Below, in pieces: positions 55,281-63,931 of a stretch of 64,000 nt of DNA. The notes under the pieces were generated by a model, which saw only the letters and a program-made list of their open reading frames with translations, was not told the origin of the DNA and did not search any database. Numbering within the stretch: position 1 is the first letter of the stretch; every line of letters starts with the position of its first letter. A program made the translations under genes and the position numbers. Origin of the DNA: Altererythrobacter epoxidivorans. Its GTDB lineage: Bacteria; Pseudomonadota; Alphaproteobacteria; Sphingomonadales; Sphingomonadaceae. The stretch spans positions 1,860,001 through 1,924,000 of the forward strand of contig NZ_CP012669.1 of NCBI RefSeq assembly GCF_001281485.1. Reading direction: 5' to 3'.

Positions 55281-56429
55281 CTAAAACCTTGTCGAAAGAG
55301 TGATTGCAACCCCTGAATCCGGATTTGCACTACCGGCGACACGCTGGCGCCAATCGGTCGAGAGTCGTGCGGGCGCGTCACCGATCGACAGGTCGAGCCG
55401 TAGCGTCGGCCCTGCATCGAGCCTTTCAGCGCCTTTTTGCGCTCCTCCCCAAGCAGCGGCGCCCATGCTCAATTCACCCAGGTCGAATGTCGCGACATGC
55501 TTCAGCACATGCGCCTGCCCATCTGCGAATGCCGTCGCGTTGTCTCCGCCGACATATCCGCCCTGGAAATAGAACTCCGCCTTCGCACCCGCGGGCATCG
55601 CAATCGGCATCAATTCCGAGCTCACGAAAGCGGCGGGGCGTGCTTCCCATGATGTGCCGGATCGCGTCGCTCGCATTTCGACATGCGCTCTCAAGAGGAA
55701 GTCGGCGAGCGGCCTCGCCGAAAGACCCGCCGCAATCTCGCCCTCTCCATTCTCGACCAACGCCCGATAGGCACGCATATAGGCTCGCGGGTCATGCCGA
55801 TCCTGTTGCGAGAGTCGATACTGGAGCAATCCGGCCGCCTGGCTCCCGCCATAGACCGGTGACCGTCCGGGCCCTTGCGAAATACCGTTGGACCCGTCGC
55901 GCCAATATACCCAGGTGTCGAGGGACCACCTATCGAAGGGACTTGTGGCGCTTTGCCGAGGCTCCCACGGTGCAATACCGAGGTCGACCAGCCTGGGCGG
56001 CGCAGCGGTCACGCCATAGACAGGCATGTGAGAGAGCGCCGCCATCAGCATCGCATGATGTCCGGCGGCGACCATCGGAGTAACTGCTGCCGTCCGCGCC
56101 CCAACGGTGTCCTGCCAGAGGAGCGGACCTTCTGTGATGCGCTCATCTCCGAGATAAATGGCGAGCCGAGGCTTCTGGCTGAAGACTGCCTTGTCAAGGC
56201 CCGCTGTGATGACTGAATTTCTATTGCTTGGCGATGGATCGAAAGGTTCGGGTTCGTTCTGCGCAATGAAGATCGGGGTTACGGCGTCAGGAATTTTCGG
56301 CAACGCGAAAGGTGTTTCCCACAGTGCGCTTCGCACTGCGATCCATCCCACGACGAGCAGACCGAGCATGAGCAGCGGGCGACCGCGCGGGTGCGATGTG
56401 TCATCGCGCCTGACTTTTATCGCGCTCAC
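55281..56429 (-). CDS. NfrA-like putative outer-membrane glycan export protein
   Basis: A 382-residue protein, tentatively related to the C-terminal domain of NfrA (phage N4 receptor/exopolysaccharide export). After an N-terminal membrane segment (about 18-38) comes an alpha/beta region and a C-terminal beta-barrel-like end that closes with ITLSTRF. The motif PVYGGSQAAGLLQYRLSQ followed by ARAYMRAY-type helices is present in similar genes beside NfrB. GTG 56429 (VSAIKVRRDD) overlaps the glycosyltransferase stop as GTGA, which supports a joint function. The assignment is weak. Confidence 0.45.
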   Translation of the reverse strand: MSAIKVRRDDTSHPRGRPLLMLGLLVVGWIAVRSALWETPFALPKIPDAVTPIFIAQNEPEPFDPSPSNRNSVITAGLDKAVFSQKPRLAIYLGDERITEGPLLWQDTVGARTAAVTPMVAAGHHAMLMAALSHMPVYGVTAAPPRLVDLGIAPWEPRQSATSPFDRWSLDTWVYWRDGSNGISQGPGRSPVYGGSQAAGLLQYRLSQQDRHDPRAYMRAYRALVENGEGEIAAGLSARPLADFLLRAHVEMRATRSGTSWEARPAAFVSSELMPIAMPAGAKAEFYFQGGYVGGDNATAFADGQAHVLKHVATFDLGELSMGAAAWGGAQKGAERLDAGPTLRLDLSIGDAPARLSTDWRQRVAGSANPDSGVAITLSTRF

Positions 56430-57832
56430 GATGCCATGCTCGCGTGTCCGGTCATTCGCGCCGGATGCGCATCGTGATCCGTCTTGTCCCAAATCACGCG
56501 AGCACCGGCCAGCGTCCTAGCATAGGCTACCAGAGCCCTTCGCCCTGCCATGATTGCGATGATATTCGCGACCGGAATACGTAAGACCGCGCGTAACCCT
56601 TCGGCAACGCCAAACTCACGCGCAGTGAAGGCAAAACGCCAGGTCGCACGCCACATGAAAAAGAAGAAGTTGAATGCGAGGAGCAATTTGAGCGCAAGGC
56701 TCAGTTCGAGCGGCTCTCCATATCCAGCAGCATTCGCGCCCCAGCTGAAGGTGGCTAGCGCAAAAAGGAGATAGCCTGCCAACAACACGATTGCGGCGAA
56801 GGGCCCCCTTCTGTCGCGCACGCGCATCCATATCTCGGCGGGCCTCATCGTCCAGCCAAGGCGGTCCCAGCCCTGGAATGCGATGCCGTGAACCCACCGC
56901 GTCTTTTGCCGCACCACCTGGTCGATCCGCGAAGGGAAGTAGGCTCGCGTTGCGACCAGTTCCCCGGTTGCGTGGCGTGCCCTGACGAACTGGCATCGTC
57001 CGCCGTCCATCGCGATCCCGATGCCGAGTTCGTAATCTTCCGTAAGCGAGTCCGCTGCGAAAGGTGCACCGCCGCCGCGACTGGCAGCAAGTCGAGCCAG
57101 CGCAATACGATCGACCGCACATCCCACCCCGGCAGCGGGGATTGCTGCACCTAGTGCATCGCGGACAACCATCGCCTTGCCATGAGCTTCGGCGAACTCC
57201 TCACAATAGTGACTACCAATCCAGCGGCTGTCCCTTTGAGGAAGTGGAAGAACCGGAAGCTGCACGAATTCGGCGGTTTCGATCGCTTCATCCAGCAAGG
57301 TCAACGCCGCCGGATCGACCATGTCCTCAGCATCGTGGAAGACGACCATGCGCGCCTTCATGCCTTGGCGTTCCTCGTCAATGGACAGAGCGCGGTAGAT
57401 TCGGTTGAGGCAATCGGCCTTGGTGCTGGGGCCATCGCGATCGTGAATAACCAGCCGCAAGCGGGGATCCCCATTCGCGGCATCGATCACCGCAGCAATC
57501 GTTTCGGCATCGTTGCGGTAACAGCCGACATAGAGGCAGATGTCCTGCTGTCGCCACACCGAGAGCAGGTGAGCGATGGTGTCGCCAATGACGCGGGATT
57601 CCTGCCAGGTCGGGATAAAGACTGCTGCTCGGCCATGCAGTTCGTGCCGTGCGATCGTTTCGCGATCGATGCGCGGCACCTGCGCCTTCCCAGTCAATCG
57701 CATGGCCAACCACGCGATATCGATGGCAAAATCGTCTAGCGCACCGATGATGAAGAACACGCCGGCAAACAGCAGCAGCTCGTGCTCCATGGCAGCAAGC
57801 CACTGCCAGACAGTCCAATCCAATACAGACAA
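56426..57832 (-). CDS. NfrB-like inner-membrane glycosyltransferase (GT2)
   Basis: A 468-residue GT2 protein with membrane segments near residues 15-40 and 340-410. The catalytic region has FHDAEDMVDPAAL (D-x-D type), TEDYELG (the TED base motif) and RQKTRWVHGIAFQGW (an RxxRW-like motif), as in NfrB and similar synthases. It would polymerise a sugar and pass it to the partner at 55281. Compared with E. coli NfrB (about 745 residues) it lacks the C-terminal MshEN-like domain that binds c-di-GMP. GTGA overlap with the downstream gene. Confidence 0.8.
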   Translation of the reverse strand: MSVLDWTVWQWLAAMEHELLLFAGVFFIIGALDDFAIDIAWLAMRLTGKAQVPRIDRETIARHELHGRAAVFIPTWQESRVIGDTIAHLLSVWRQQDICLYVGCYRNDAETIAAVIDAANGDPRLRLVIHDRDGPSTKADCLNRIYRALSIDEERQGMKARMVVFHDAEDMVDPAALTLLDEAIETAEFVQLPVLPLPQRDSRWIGSHYCEEFAEAHGKAMVVRDALGAAIPAAGVGCAVDRIALARLAASRGGGAPFAADSLTEDYELGIGIAMDGGRCQFVRARHATGELVATRAYFPSRIDQVVRQKTRWVHGIAFQGWDRLGWTMRPAEIWMRVRDRRGPFAAIVLLAGYLLFALATFSWGANAAGYGEPLELSLALKLLLAFNFFFFMWRATWRFAFTAREFGVAEGLRAVLRIPVANIIAIMAGRRALVAYARTLAGARVIWDKTDHDAHPARMTGHASMAS

Positions 57833-57916
57833 GGCGACCCCTTCCCCCTAAAAACAGCCTAACAAACCACTCCACCCTTGCAACACGGCGCGGTTTTCGA
57901 AAAAGGGGAGGCAATC

Positions 57917-59134
57917 ATGCCAGAAAACCAGTCCCCGCTTCGCTCCTTCTTCGCTCCCGTTCGCGCACTCTTCGTCAGTGACGCATCAGCAGGCATCCTG
58001 CTTATCCTGGTGGCGGCAGCTGCGATGCTGGCGGCCAATTCCGCCCTCGCCGGTGAATACCACCACCTATTCCATGGCTATCTTTTCGACAAAGATCTTT
58101 TCAAACTCAATACCTTGCATCTTTGGATCAACGATGGCCTGATGGCGATCTTTTTCTTTGTCGTTGGCCTGGAAGTGAAGCGCGAATGGATCGAAGGGCA
58201 GCTTTCCTCGGTCGACCAGCGCAAGCTTCCCGTTCTTGCAGCAGCAGCCGGAATGATCTTCCCGGCGTTGGTCTACCTGTTCTTCGTGAATGCGGAGGGC
58301 GCGGGTGAACTGACGCGTGGCTGGGCAATTCCGGCCGCTACCGACATTGCCTTTGCCATGGGCGTTCTCGGCCTTCTCGGCAGCCGTGTGCCCGCTTCGC
58401 TTCGCCTGTTCCTGCTGACCGTCGCCATCGTCGACGACATCGGCGCCGTGCTGGTGATCGCGTTCTTCTATACCGCGAATATCAAGCTGGCATGGCTCAT
58501 CGGCGCGCTGGTCGTTACCGGCCTGATGTTCGCCCTGAACCGTATGAAGGTTTCGGCCTACACGCCCTTCATCGCACTGGCGCTCGTACTGTGGTTCTGC
58601 GTCCTCAATTCGGGTGTGCATGCGACGATCGCAGGTGTGGTCGCCGCCCTGACCATCCCGATGCGGGGCAAGGACGATGACACAATGCTCGAACATCTCG
58701 AGCACAACCTTGCACCGTGGAGCGCCTATCTGATCGTGCCTATTTTCGGCTTTGCCAATGCCGGCGTCGAATTTGGCGACCTTGGCTGGGAAGGCGTCTT
58801 CGCGCCGCTTCCGCTGGCTATCGCTGCAGGCCTTTTCGCCGGGAAGCAGGTTGGTATCTTTGCCGCAATCTACATCGCCGACAAGATCGGATTTGCGAAC
58901 CGTCCGGACCAGGCGACTTGGCCTGAAATCTGGGGTGTATCGATTCTCTGCGGGATCGGCTTCACCATGTCGCTTTTCATCAGCGGTCTGGCATTTGCCG
59001 GAAACAACCTGCTGATCGAAGAAGCGAAGATCGGCATCCTGATGGGTTCGTTCATATCCGCAGTGGTCGGTTATTCGCTGCTGCGCATGACAACCGACCA
59101 CCCGGACGACGAGAAATCGCCTTACGCGGCCTGA
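57917..59134 (+). CDS. nhaA: Na+/H+ antiporter NhaA
   Basis: A 405-residue antiporter with about twelve membrane segments. Conserved Asp pair: AVIVDDIGAVLVIAFFY (IVDDIGA) and the ATDIAFAMGVLGLLG segment; ILNLW... precedes them. NhaA exports Na+ in exchange for protons and helps salt and alkaline tolerance, which suits a marine organism. ATG 57917 (MPENQSPLR) has GGGGAGG upstream. Divergent from the glycosyltransferase gene at 57832, 84 bases away. Confidence 0.96.
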   Translation: MPENQSPLRSFFAPVRALFVSDASAGILLILVAAAAMLAANSALAGEYHHLFHGYLFDKDLFKLNTLHLWINDGLMAIFFFVVGLEVKREWIEGQLSSVDQRKLPVLAAAAGMIFPALVYLFFVNAEGAGELTRGWAIPAATDIAFAMGVLGLLGSRVPASLRLFLLTVAIVDDIGAVLVIAFFYTANIKLAWLIGALVVTGLMFALNRMKVSAYTPFIALALVLWFCVLNSGVHATIAGVVAALTIPMRGKDDDTMLEHLEHNLAPWSAYLIVPIFGFANAGVEFGDLGWEGVFAPLPLAIAAGLFAGKQVGIFAAIYIADKIGFANRPDQATWPEIWGVSILCGIGFTMSLFISGLAFAGNNLLIEEAKIGILMGSFISAVVGYSLLRMTTDHPDDEKSPYAA

Positions 59135-59146
59135 GCCGCGGGAGCC

Positions 59147-59599
59147 TTACCAGCTCCCCGTATTCTCCATGCTCGCCCAGGGTTCCTGGGGCGGCAAATT
59201 GCCTTCCTGTAAGAGTTCGACCGAGATACCATCGGGGGATTTGACGAACGCCATGTGACCGTCACGCGGCGGACGGTGGATCGTGTGACCTGCATCCATA
59301 AGTGCCTGGCAAGTGTCATAGATGTTATCGACTCGGTAGGCGAGATGACCGAAGTTCCGACCGCCATCGTATTGCTCGCCCGCGCCGCCATCTTCCGGCG
59401 GCCAGTTATAGGTCAGTTCGACTTCGGCTACGCCCTCCTGGCCCGGGGCCGCGAGGAAGATCAGCGTAAAGCGACCGGCTTCCACGTCAAAACGCCGCAC
59501 CTCATCCAGGCCGATCAGCTTGAAAAAAGCGACAGTGGCGTCCGGATCGGTCACCCTGATCATGCTGTGAAGATATTTGGCCAAACTTGGGCCCTCCAT
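59147..59599 (-). CDS. gloA: Lactoylglutathione lyase (glyoxalase I)
   Basis: A 150-residue VOC-fold enzyme that converts the methylglyoxal-glutathione hemithioacetal to lactoylglutathione. Typical segments: YLHSMIRVTDPDATVAFF, VELTYNWPPEDGG and the metal-ligand Glu in DGISVELLQ, with His in RNFGHLAYRV. It is convergent with nhaA and divergent from the SIMPL gene. The start (MEGPSLAKYLHSM) leaves 64 bases to ATG 59664. Confidence 0.94.
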   Translation of the reverse strand: MEGPSLAKYLHSMIRVTDPDATVAFFKLIGLDEVRRFDVEAGRFTLIFLAAPGQEGVAEVELTYNWPPEDGGAGEQYDGGRNFGHLAYRVDNIYDTCQALMDAGHTIHRPPRDGHMAFVKSPDGISVELLQEGNLPPQEPWASMENTGSW

Positions 59600-59663
59600 T
59601 CAAAAACGGTTCATCGATGAAAATGCACAACTCAGCGCACCACTCAATTTGAAGGAGGATGCG

Positions 59664-60419
59664 ATGAACGAGCAGTCAGTGCAAGCAACAGATCACACCG
59701 GCCGGGGGTTCCTGTCGGATCCCATGACCGGCCGATGGTTCGGAACTGCTGTCATCGCATCGATCGGACTGATGGCTGGCGGCTACTTGCTGGGCAATGG
59801 CCTGCTCCGCGCAAAGGAGGCGGAACGGTCCGTCACGGTACGCGGCTTGGCCGAGCGGGACGTGACGGCCGATCTGGCGACATGGACCATCTCCTACTCT
59901 TCGACTTCGACCGATCTTGCCGGGGCTCAGGCAAAGGTTCGCCGCGATACAGAAGCGATCGAACAGTTCTTCGCAGGACTCGGCTTTCCCGCAGACGCGC
60001 TCCAGCCGACCGGTGCAAACGTGTCGAGCTATACCAGCAATCGCGAAACGAATTACACCGTTCGCCAGCGCCTTTCGCTCAGGACCAATGACATCGCACT
60101 GGCCCAGAAAGCGGTTGCGCGGCAGTTCGACCTGGTGGACCGAGGGGTGATGCTCGAAGAAGGTTCGGGCATGAGCTATACCTTCACCAAGCTCAACGAC
60201 ATCAAGCCGGAAATGGTGGCCGAGGCCACGCGCGACGCGCGCTCTGCGGCGGAACAGTTTGCAGACGATTCCGGTGCGGAAGTCGGTGCGATCAAGAATG
60301 CGACGCAGGGCTACTTCTCGATCGAAGCGCGCGACGGCGAAGGCGGCGGTTGGGGCGTGAGCGACAGCCCCTACAAGAAGGTTCGCGTCGTCACGACGGT
60401 AGATTTCACTATCGGTTGA
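59664..60419 (+). CDS. SIMPL-domain protein (DUF541)
   Basis: A 251-residue protein with one N-terminal membrane anchor (about 27-48) and a SIMPL/DUF541 domain. The RSVTVRGLAERDVTADLATWTISYSS core and TKLNDIKPEMVAEATRDARSAAEQFADDSG are typical. These proteins are periplasmic or outer-membrane linked and of unclear function. ATG 59664 has a strong GAAGGAGG site; an upstream frame from 59577 belongs to the gloA region. It ends before a minus-strand terminator. Confidence 0.88.
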   Translation: MNEQSVQATDHTGRGFLSDPMTGRWFGTAVIASIGLMAGGYLLGNGLLRAKEAERSVTVRGLAERDVTADLATWTISYSSTSTDLAGAQAKVRRDTEAIEQFFAGLGFPADALQPTGANVSSYTSNRETNYTVRQRLSLRTNDIALAQKAVARQFDLVDRGVMLEEGSGMSYTFTKLNDIKPEMVAEATRDARSAAEQFADDSGAEVGAIKNATQGYFSIEARDGEGGGWGVSDSPYKKVRVVTTVDFTIG

Positions 60420-60440
60420 TCGATTGAGGGCAAAGAAAAA

Positions 60441-60466
60441 GGGTGCGATCCTTGCGGACCGCACCC
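60441..60466 (-). terminator. Intrinsic terminator of the TorF-like porin gene
   Basis: Stem GGGTGCGATCC (60441-60451) and GGACCGCACCC (60456-60466), one mismatch, loop TTGC. On the minus strand five T follow (60440-60436). It lies between the convergent SIMPL and porin genes and could serve both. Confidence 0.82.
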
Positions 60467-60485
60467 CGTTCCTCCCGCGGTTTCT

Positions 60486-61337
60486 TTAGAAACTCAAGGT
60501 GATCGAACCGACGATTGCCGAGTCGGTGTACTTGTAATCGCCAGGCAGATAGTCGCCTTCGGCATCGATATAAGCGACGCCGACAGTTGCCGGGCCGAAC
60601 GTTGCTTCGGCGCCGATCGACCAGTCAAAGGCATCGCCGTCATCGGTGAAGGTCAGGAAGCCATCGGTGTAACCGAGGTGACCCGTGAGCGTGACTGGCG
60701 TGTTGGGAATGCCAACCGACAGATCGGTGTAGACATAGAGGTTGTCATCGCCGCCGAGCGAATCTTGCTCGGGCGCATAAGCGATGCCGACAGTGGCGCC
60801 AGCCGGGCCGACCGAGAAGCCGACCGAGCTGTAGAGCTCCCAATAGTCGAAGTCGCCGGCACCGGCATCGGGATAGATGTAGAAGATACCGCCGACGTCG
60901 AACGACATGCCGTTCGCGAATTCGGTGCTGTATCCGCCGTAGATGTCGAGTTCCATGTCGCCAAAGCCGACAGTGTCGTCATCGAGGGTCGAAGCCCAGG
61001 TTCCGACATAGATGCCAGAGCTGTGCGAAAGGTCGAGACCGCCCTGGACAGCGATATCGCCGCCCGAAAGATCGACACCGCGGAAGCGGTATTCGGTTAC
61101 GAGACCGACATTGGCGGAGAAATCGAAGCCGCTTTCAGCGCCGATGTAGCTGACCTTTTCCGCTTCGACAGCTTCGACAGCCTTGTCGAGGTCCTCAGCC
61201 GAGAAATCGGTCGTGATGATTACGGTTTCGGGAGTAACTTCGGCCGAAGCGGTATCTTCGGCAAACGCCGGTGCCGCGGAGAGAGCGAGACCGGAAATCA
61301 ACGTCGCGGCGGTAAGGCCGCGGATGGACGTGAGCAT
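60486..61337 (-). CDS. TorF-family putative porin
   Basis: A 283-residue exported barrel protein with a signal peptide (about 1-25, SAAPAFAED). DFSANVGLVTEYRFRGVDLSGG and VQGGLDLSHSSGIYVGTWASTLD are typical of the TIGR02001/TorF family. Gly/Tyr-rich strands and a terminal aromatic (GSITLSF) fit an outer-membrane barrel. It may be a channel or nutrient uptake protein; no substrate is known. ATG 61337 (MLTSIRGLTAATL) is preferred over the upstream 61373, which precedes the signal peptide with an extra stretch. Confidence 0.9.
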   Translation of the reverse strand: MLTSIRGLTAATLISGLALSAAPAFAEDTASAEVTPETVIITTDFSAEDLDKAVEAVEAEKVSYIGAESGFDFSANVGLVTEYRFRGVDLSGGDIAVQGGLDLSHSSGIYVGTWASTLDDDTVGFGDMELDIYGGYSTEFANGMSFDVGGIFYIYPDAGAGDFDYWELYSSVGFSVGPAGATVGIAYAPEQDSLGGDDNLYVYTDLSVGIPNTPVTLTGHLGYTDGFLTFTDDGDAFDWSIGAEATFGPATVGVAYIDAEGDYLPGDYKYTDSAIVGSITLSF

Positions 61338-61433
61338 GACAACTTCCTTTATTGTGTTGTTGCTTCGTCCCACCTGCGTATTCGACGGTCGCCTCTTTTA
61401 AGCGTGCGATCTCGTCCGAATGCGAAACAATCG

Positions 61434-61523
61434 TGCACAGATTCGCTGCACTGCACAAGAGAAATTGCGCCTGCACCGCCAATTGCCCCTGGGTGTGGGC
61501 TTTTTGCATCACCGCACGGTGCA
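61434..61523. repeat. TGCAC repeats and a CACCG/CGGTG palindrome upstream of the porin and phosphatase genes
   Basis: TGCAC occurs at 61434, 61447, 61452 and 61472, and its complement GTGCA at 61519. A short inverted repeat CACCG (61510-61514) and CGGTG (61517-61521) overlaps the last. They cluster in the divergent control region between the TorF-like gene and the phosphatase gene. They may be regulator sites; function is inferred. Confidence 0.35.
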
Positions 61524-61609
61524 AGGTTGATACTCATTGCATGCGCCACTCAGTTGCCGTTCAGCGTGCCTTGGCTTAAGGCGCGTCCCAACAGAACCAT
61601 GTATCCGTC

Positions 61610-62419
61610 ATGATCTTCGAACCACTCAGGAAACTTTTCCGCCCGGCGAAGGCGAAAGCCGACCTCCCGCAGGTCCCTGCGGGAGAGCGTTATTACGTGG
61701 TGGGTGATATCCATGGCCGGCTCGACCTGTTCGAGGCCCTGGCCAACGCCATCGAAGCGGATGACCGCGAGCGCGGCCATGCCAAGAGTACGGTGGTTCT
61801 GCTGGGCGATCTCGTCGATCGGGGCCCCGAAAGCGCCGGCGTGCTCTCCTTTGCCCGCGACTGGCAAACGCGGCGGCCAGTCCGCATCCTTGCTGGGAAC
61901 CACGAGGAAATGATGCTCGAAAGTCTCGAGGACAAGGAAGTCCTCAGGCATTTCCTGAAACACGGCGGCCGCGAAACCATCTTGAGCTTCGGCATCAAGA
62001 AGAAAGCGTTCAATGCGCTTTCGATGGACGAGATGCAGAAGAAGCTGCCCGAAATCATTCCTGCCGACATCATCGACTTCGTCCGCGGTTTCGAGGAAAT
62101 GGTGATCGCCGGCGATTACGTCTTCGTCCACGCCGGGATCGACCCCGCGCGCCCGCTGGACGAACAGAAGCGCAAGGATCTCTTGTGGATCCGCGACCGC
62201 TTCCTTCGCCATGAAGGTCCGCTATCCAAGGTGGTCGTTCACGGACATACGATATTTGACGACGTGCTCGATTGCGGCAATCGCATCGGCATCGATACCG
62301 GTGCCTTCCGGTCCGGGGTGCTAACCGCCCTCGTCCTGGAAGATCACACGCGACGTTCGATCAAGGCCACCTCGGAAGGTGACTGGGTCGCGATCAAACA
62401 CGAGGAATACAACGCATGA
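61610..62419 (+). CDS. PPP-family serine/threonine phosphatase (metallophosphoesterase)
   Basis: A 269-residue metallophosphoesterase with GDIHGRLDLF, GDLVDRGPESAGV and GNHEEMML metal-binding motifs, and VVHGHTIFDDV near the end. It belongs with PrpE/Ap4A-hydrolase-like and phosphoprotein phosphatases; the natural substrate is uncertain. ATG 61610 (MIFEPLRKLF) fits the family. Its stop overlaps the ugd start as ATGA, which implies joint expression with surface-sugar synthesis. Confidence 0.92.
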   Translation: MIFEPLRKLFRPAKAKADLPQVPAGERYYVVGDIHGRLDLFEALANAIEADDRERGHAKSTVVLLGDLVDRGPESAGVLSFARDWQTRRPVRILAGNHEEMMLESLEDKEVLRHFLKHGGRETILSFGIKKKAFNALSMDEMQKKLPEIIPADIIDFVRGFEEMVIAGDYVFVHAGIDPARPLDEQKRKDLLWIRDRFLRHEGPLSKVVVHGHTIFDDVLDCGNRIGIDTGAFRSGVLTALVLEDHTRRSIKATSEGDWVAIKHEEYNA

Positions 62420-63726
62420 AAATCGCCATGGTGGGCTCTGGATACGTCGGGCTGGTGTCGGGCGCCTGTTTCGCCGATTTCGGCCATGACGTCGTTTGCA
62501 TCGACAAGGATCCTTCCAAGATCGAGAAGCTCAAGGATGGCATCATGCCGATCTACGAGCCTGGACTGGATGCCCTGGTCGAAAGCAATGTGAAGGCAGG
62601 TCGTCTCGATTTCACCACCGACCTCGCACAAGGCATCAAGGATGCTTCGGCAATCTTCATTGCGGTGGGCACGCCCAGCCGTCGCGGCGACGGGCATGCG
62701 GACCTGTCCTTCGTCTATGCCGTGGCAGAGGAAATTGGCGCAAACCTTTCGAACGATGCAGTGATCGTGACCAAGTCTACCGTCCCAGTCGGCACGGGTG
62801 ACGAGGTCGAGCGCATTCTTGCCAAGAGCGGAACCTCACACCGTTTCTCGGTCGTTTCCAACCCAGAATTCCTGCGCGAAGGTGCCGCCATCGGCGACTT
62901 CAAGCGTCCCGACCGCATTGTCATCGGTGCAGAAGACGATTTCGGCCGCGATGTCATGCGCGAAGTCTATCGTCCGCTGTTCCTCAATGAATCGCCGATC
63001 CTGTTCACCGGCCGCCGGACCAGCGAGCTGATCAAGTACGCAGCCAACGCATTCCTCGCGACCAAGATCACCTTCATCAACGAGATGGCCGACCTGTGCG
63101 AAAAGGTCGGGGCTGACGTCCAGGATGTGAGCCGCGGTATCGGCATGGACAACCGCATCGGGGCAAAATTCCTTCACGCCGGACCCGGCTATGGCGGCAG
63201 CTGCTTCCCCAAGGATACGCTTGCCCTGCTCAAGACTGCAGAAGACTATGACAGCCCGACGCGGATCGTGGAGGCTGTGGTCAAGGTCAACGACAGCCGC
63301 AAACGCGCCATGGGCCGCAAGGTTCTGGATGCACTGGGCGGCATGGATGCAGCACGCGGGAAGAAGGTCGCCTTGCTCGGCCTCACCTTCAAGCCGAATA
63401 CGGACGACATGCGCGATTCTCCTGCGATCGCAATTGCGCAGACGCTGTCGGATGCAGGCGTAGAGATCGCTGCCTACGACCCCGAAGGCATGGAGCAGGC
63501 GCAGCCGCTGATGCCGAAGGTAAAGATGTGCGAAAATCCCTACGAGGCGATCGAAGGGGCCGATGCCATAGCGATCGTCACCGAATGGGATGCATTCCGC
63601 GCTTTGGACTTCGCCCGGGTGAAGGAACTTGCCAAGGCACCGGTCCTCGTCGACCTGCGTAATATCTACCAGCCGGACGACGTTCGCGCCTTGGGCTTCA
63701 CCTACGACAGCATCGGTCGAAGCTGA
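62416..63726 (+). CDS. ugd: UDP-glucose 6-dehydrogenase
   Basis: A 436-residue enzyme that oxidises UDP-glucose to UDP-glucuronic acid with two NAD+, supplying exopolysaccharide or lipid sugars. The NAD motif GSGYVGLVSG (about 7-16), VAVGTPSR-like FIAVGTPSR, and the catalytic Cys263 in GPGYGGSCFPKD are clear, with the GLTFKPNTDDMRDSP C-terminal segment. The start overlaps the phosphatase stop. It could serve the glycan pair at 55281-57832 but this is not shown. Confidence 0.97.
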   Translation: MKIAMVGSGYVGLVSGACFADFGHDVVCIDKDPSKIEKLKDGIMPIYEPGLDALVESNVKAGRLDFTTDLAQGIKDASAIFIAVGTPSRRGDGHADLSFVYAVAEEIGANLSNDAVIVTKSTVPVGTGDEVERILAKSGTSHRFSVVSNPEFLREGAAIGDFKRPDRIVIGAEDDFGRDVMREVYRPLFLNESPILFTGRRTSELIKYAANAFLATKITFINEMADLCEKVGADVQDVSRGIGMDNRIGAKFLHAGPGYGGSCFPKDTLALLKTAEDYDSPTRIVEAVVKVNDSRKRAMGRKVLDALGGMDAARGKKVALLGLTFKPNTDDMRDSPAIAIAQTLSDAGVEIAAYDPEGMEQAQPLMPKVKMCENPYEAIEGADAIAIVTEWDAFRALDFARVKELAKAPVLVDLRNIYQPDDVRALGFTYDSIGRS

Positions 63727-63792
63727 GCGGGCATCGTTGTCCCGATTTGGGGCCGTTTTTTGCCGGTAAGTCAGTGTTAACCAATTGACTCA

Positions 63793-63808
63793 CCCGACCT
63801 CAGTCGGG
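63793..63808 (+). other. Short hairpin after ugd
   Basis: A perfect 6-bp stem CCCGAC (63793-63798) and GTCGGG (63803-63808) with loop CTCA. It lies in the 205-base gap after ugd; a T6 run at about 63755 precedes it after a weaker CCC/GGG hairpin, so termination may occur there instead. No gene is seen in this gap. Confidence 0.4.
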
Positions 63809-63931
63809 ATGTTCCCCCTATCAGATTCGCTTCTGGGCGGGGACAGGGGGATAGGGTCGGCTCGCATCGAGAGAGCACCCTCTTGAGCTTCGTGCGCCGT
63901 TTCGGCGGAAGCGAAAATCAAGGGGACTGAT

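Noticed and set aside
55281..57832. Prophage genes suggested by the phage N4 adsorption family name
   Set aside because: These are host glycan-export genes; no phage structural or integrase genes are present.
63741..63760. Strong intrinsic terminator right after ugd
   Set aside because: Only a 3-bp CCC/GGG stem precedes the T6 run, so the call was not made.
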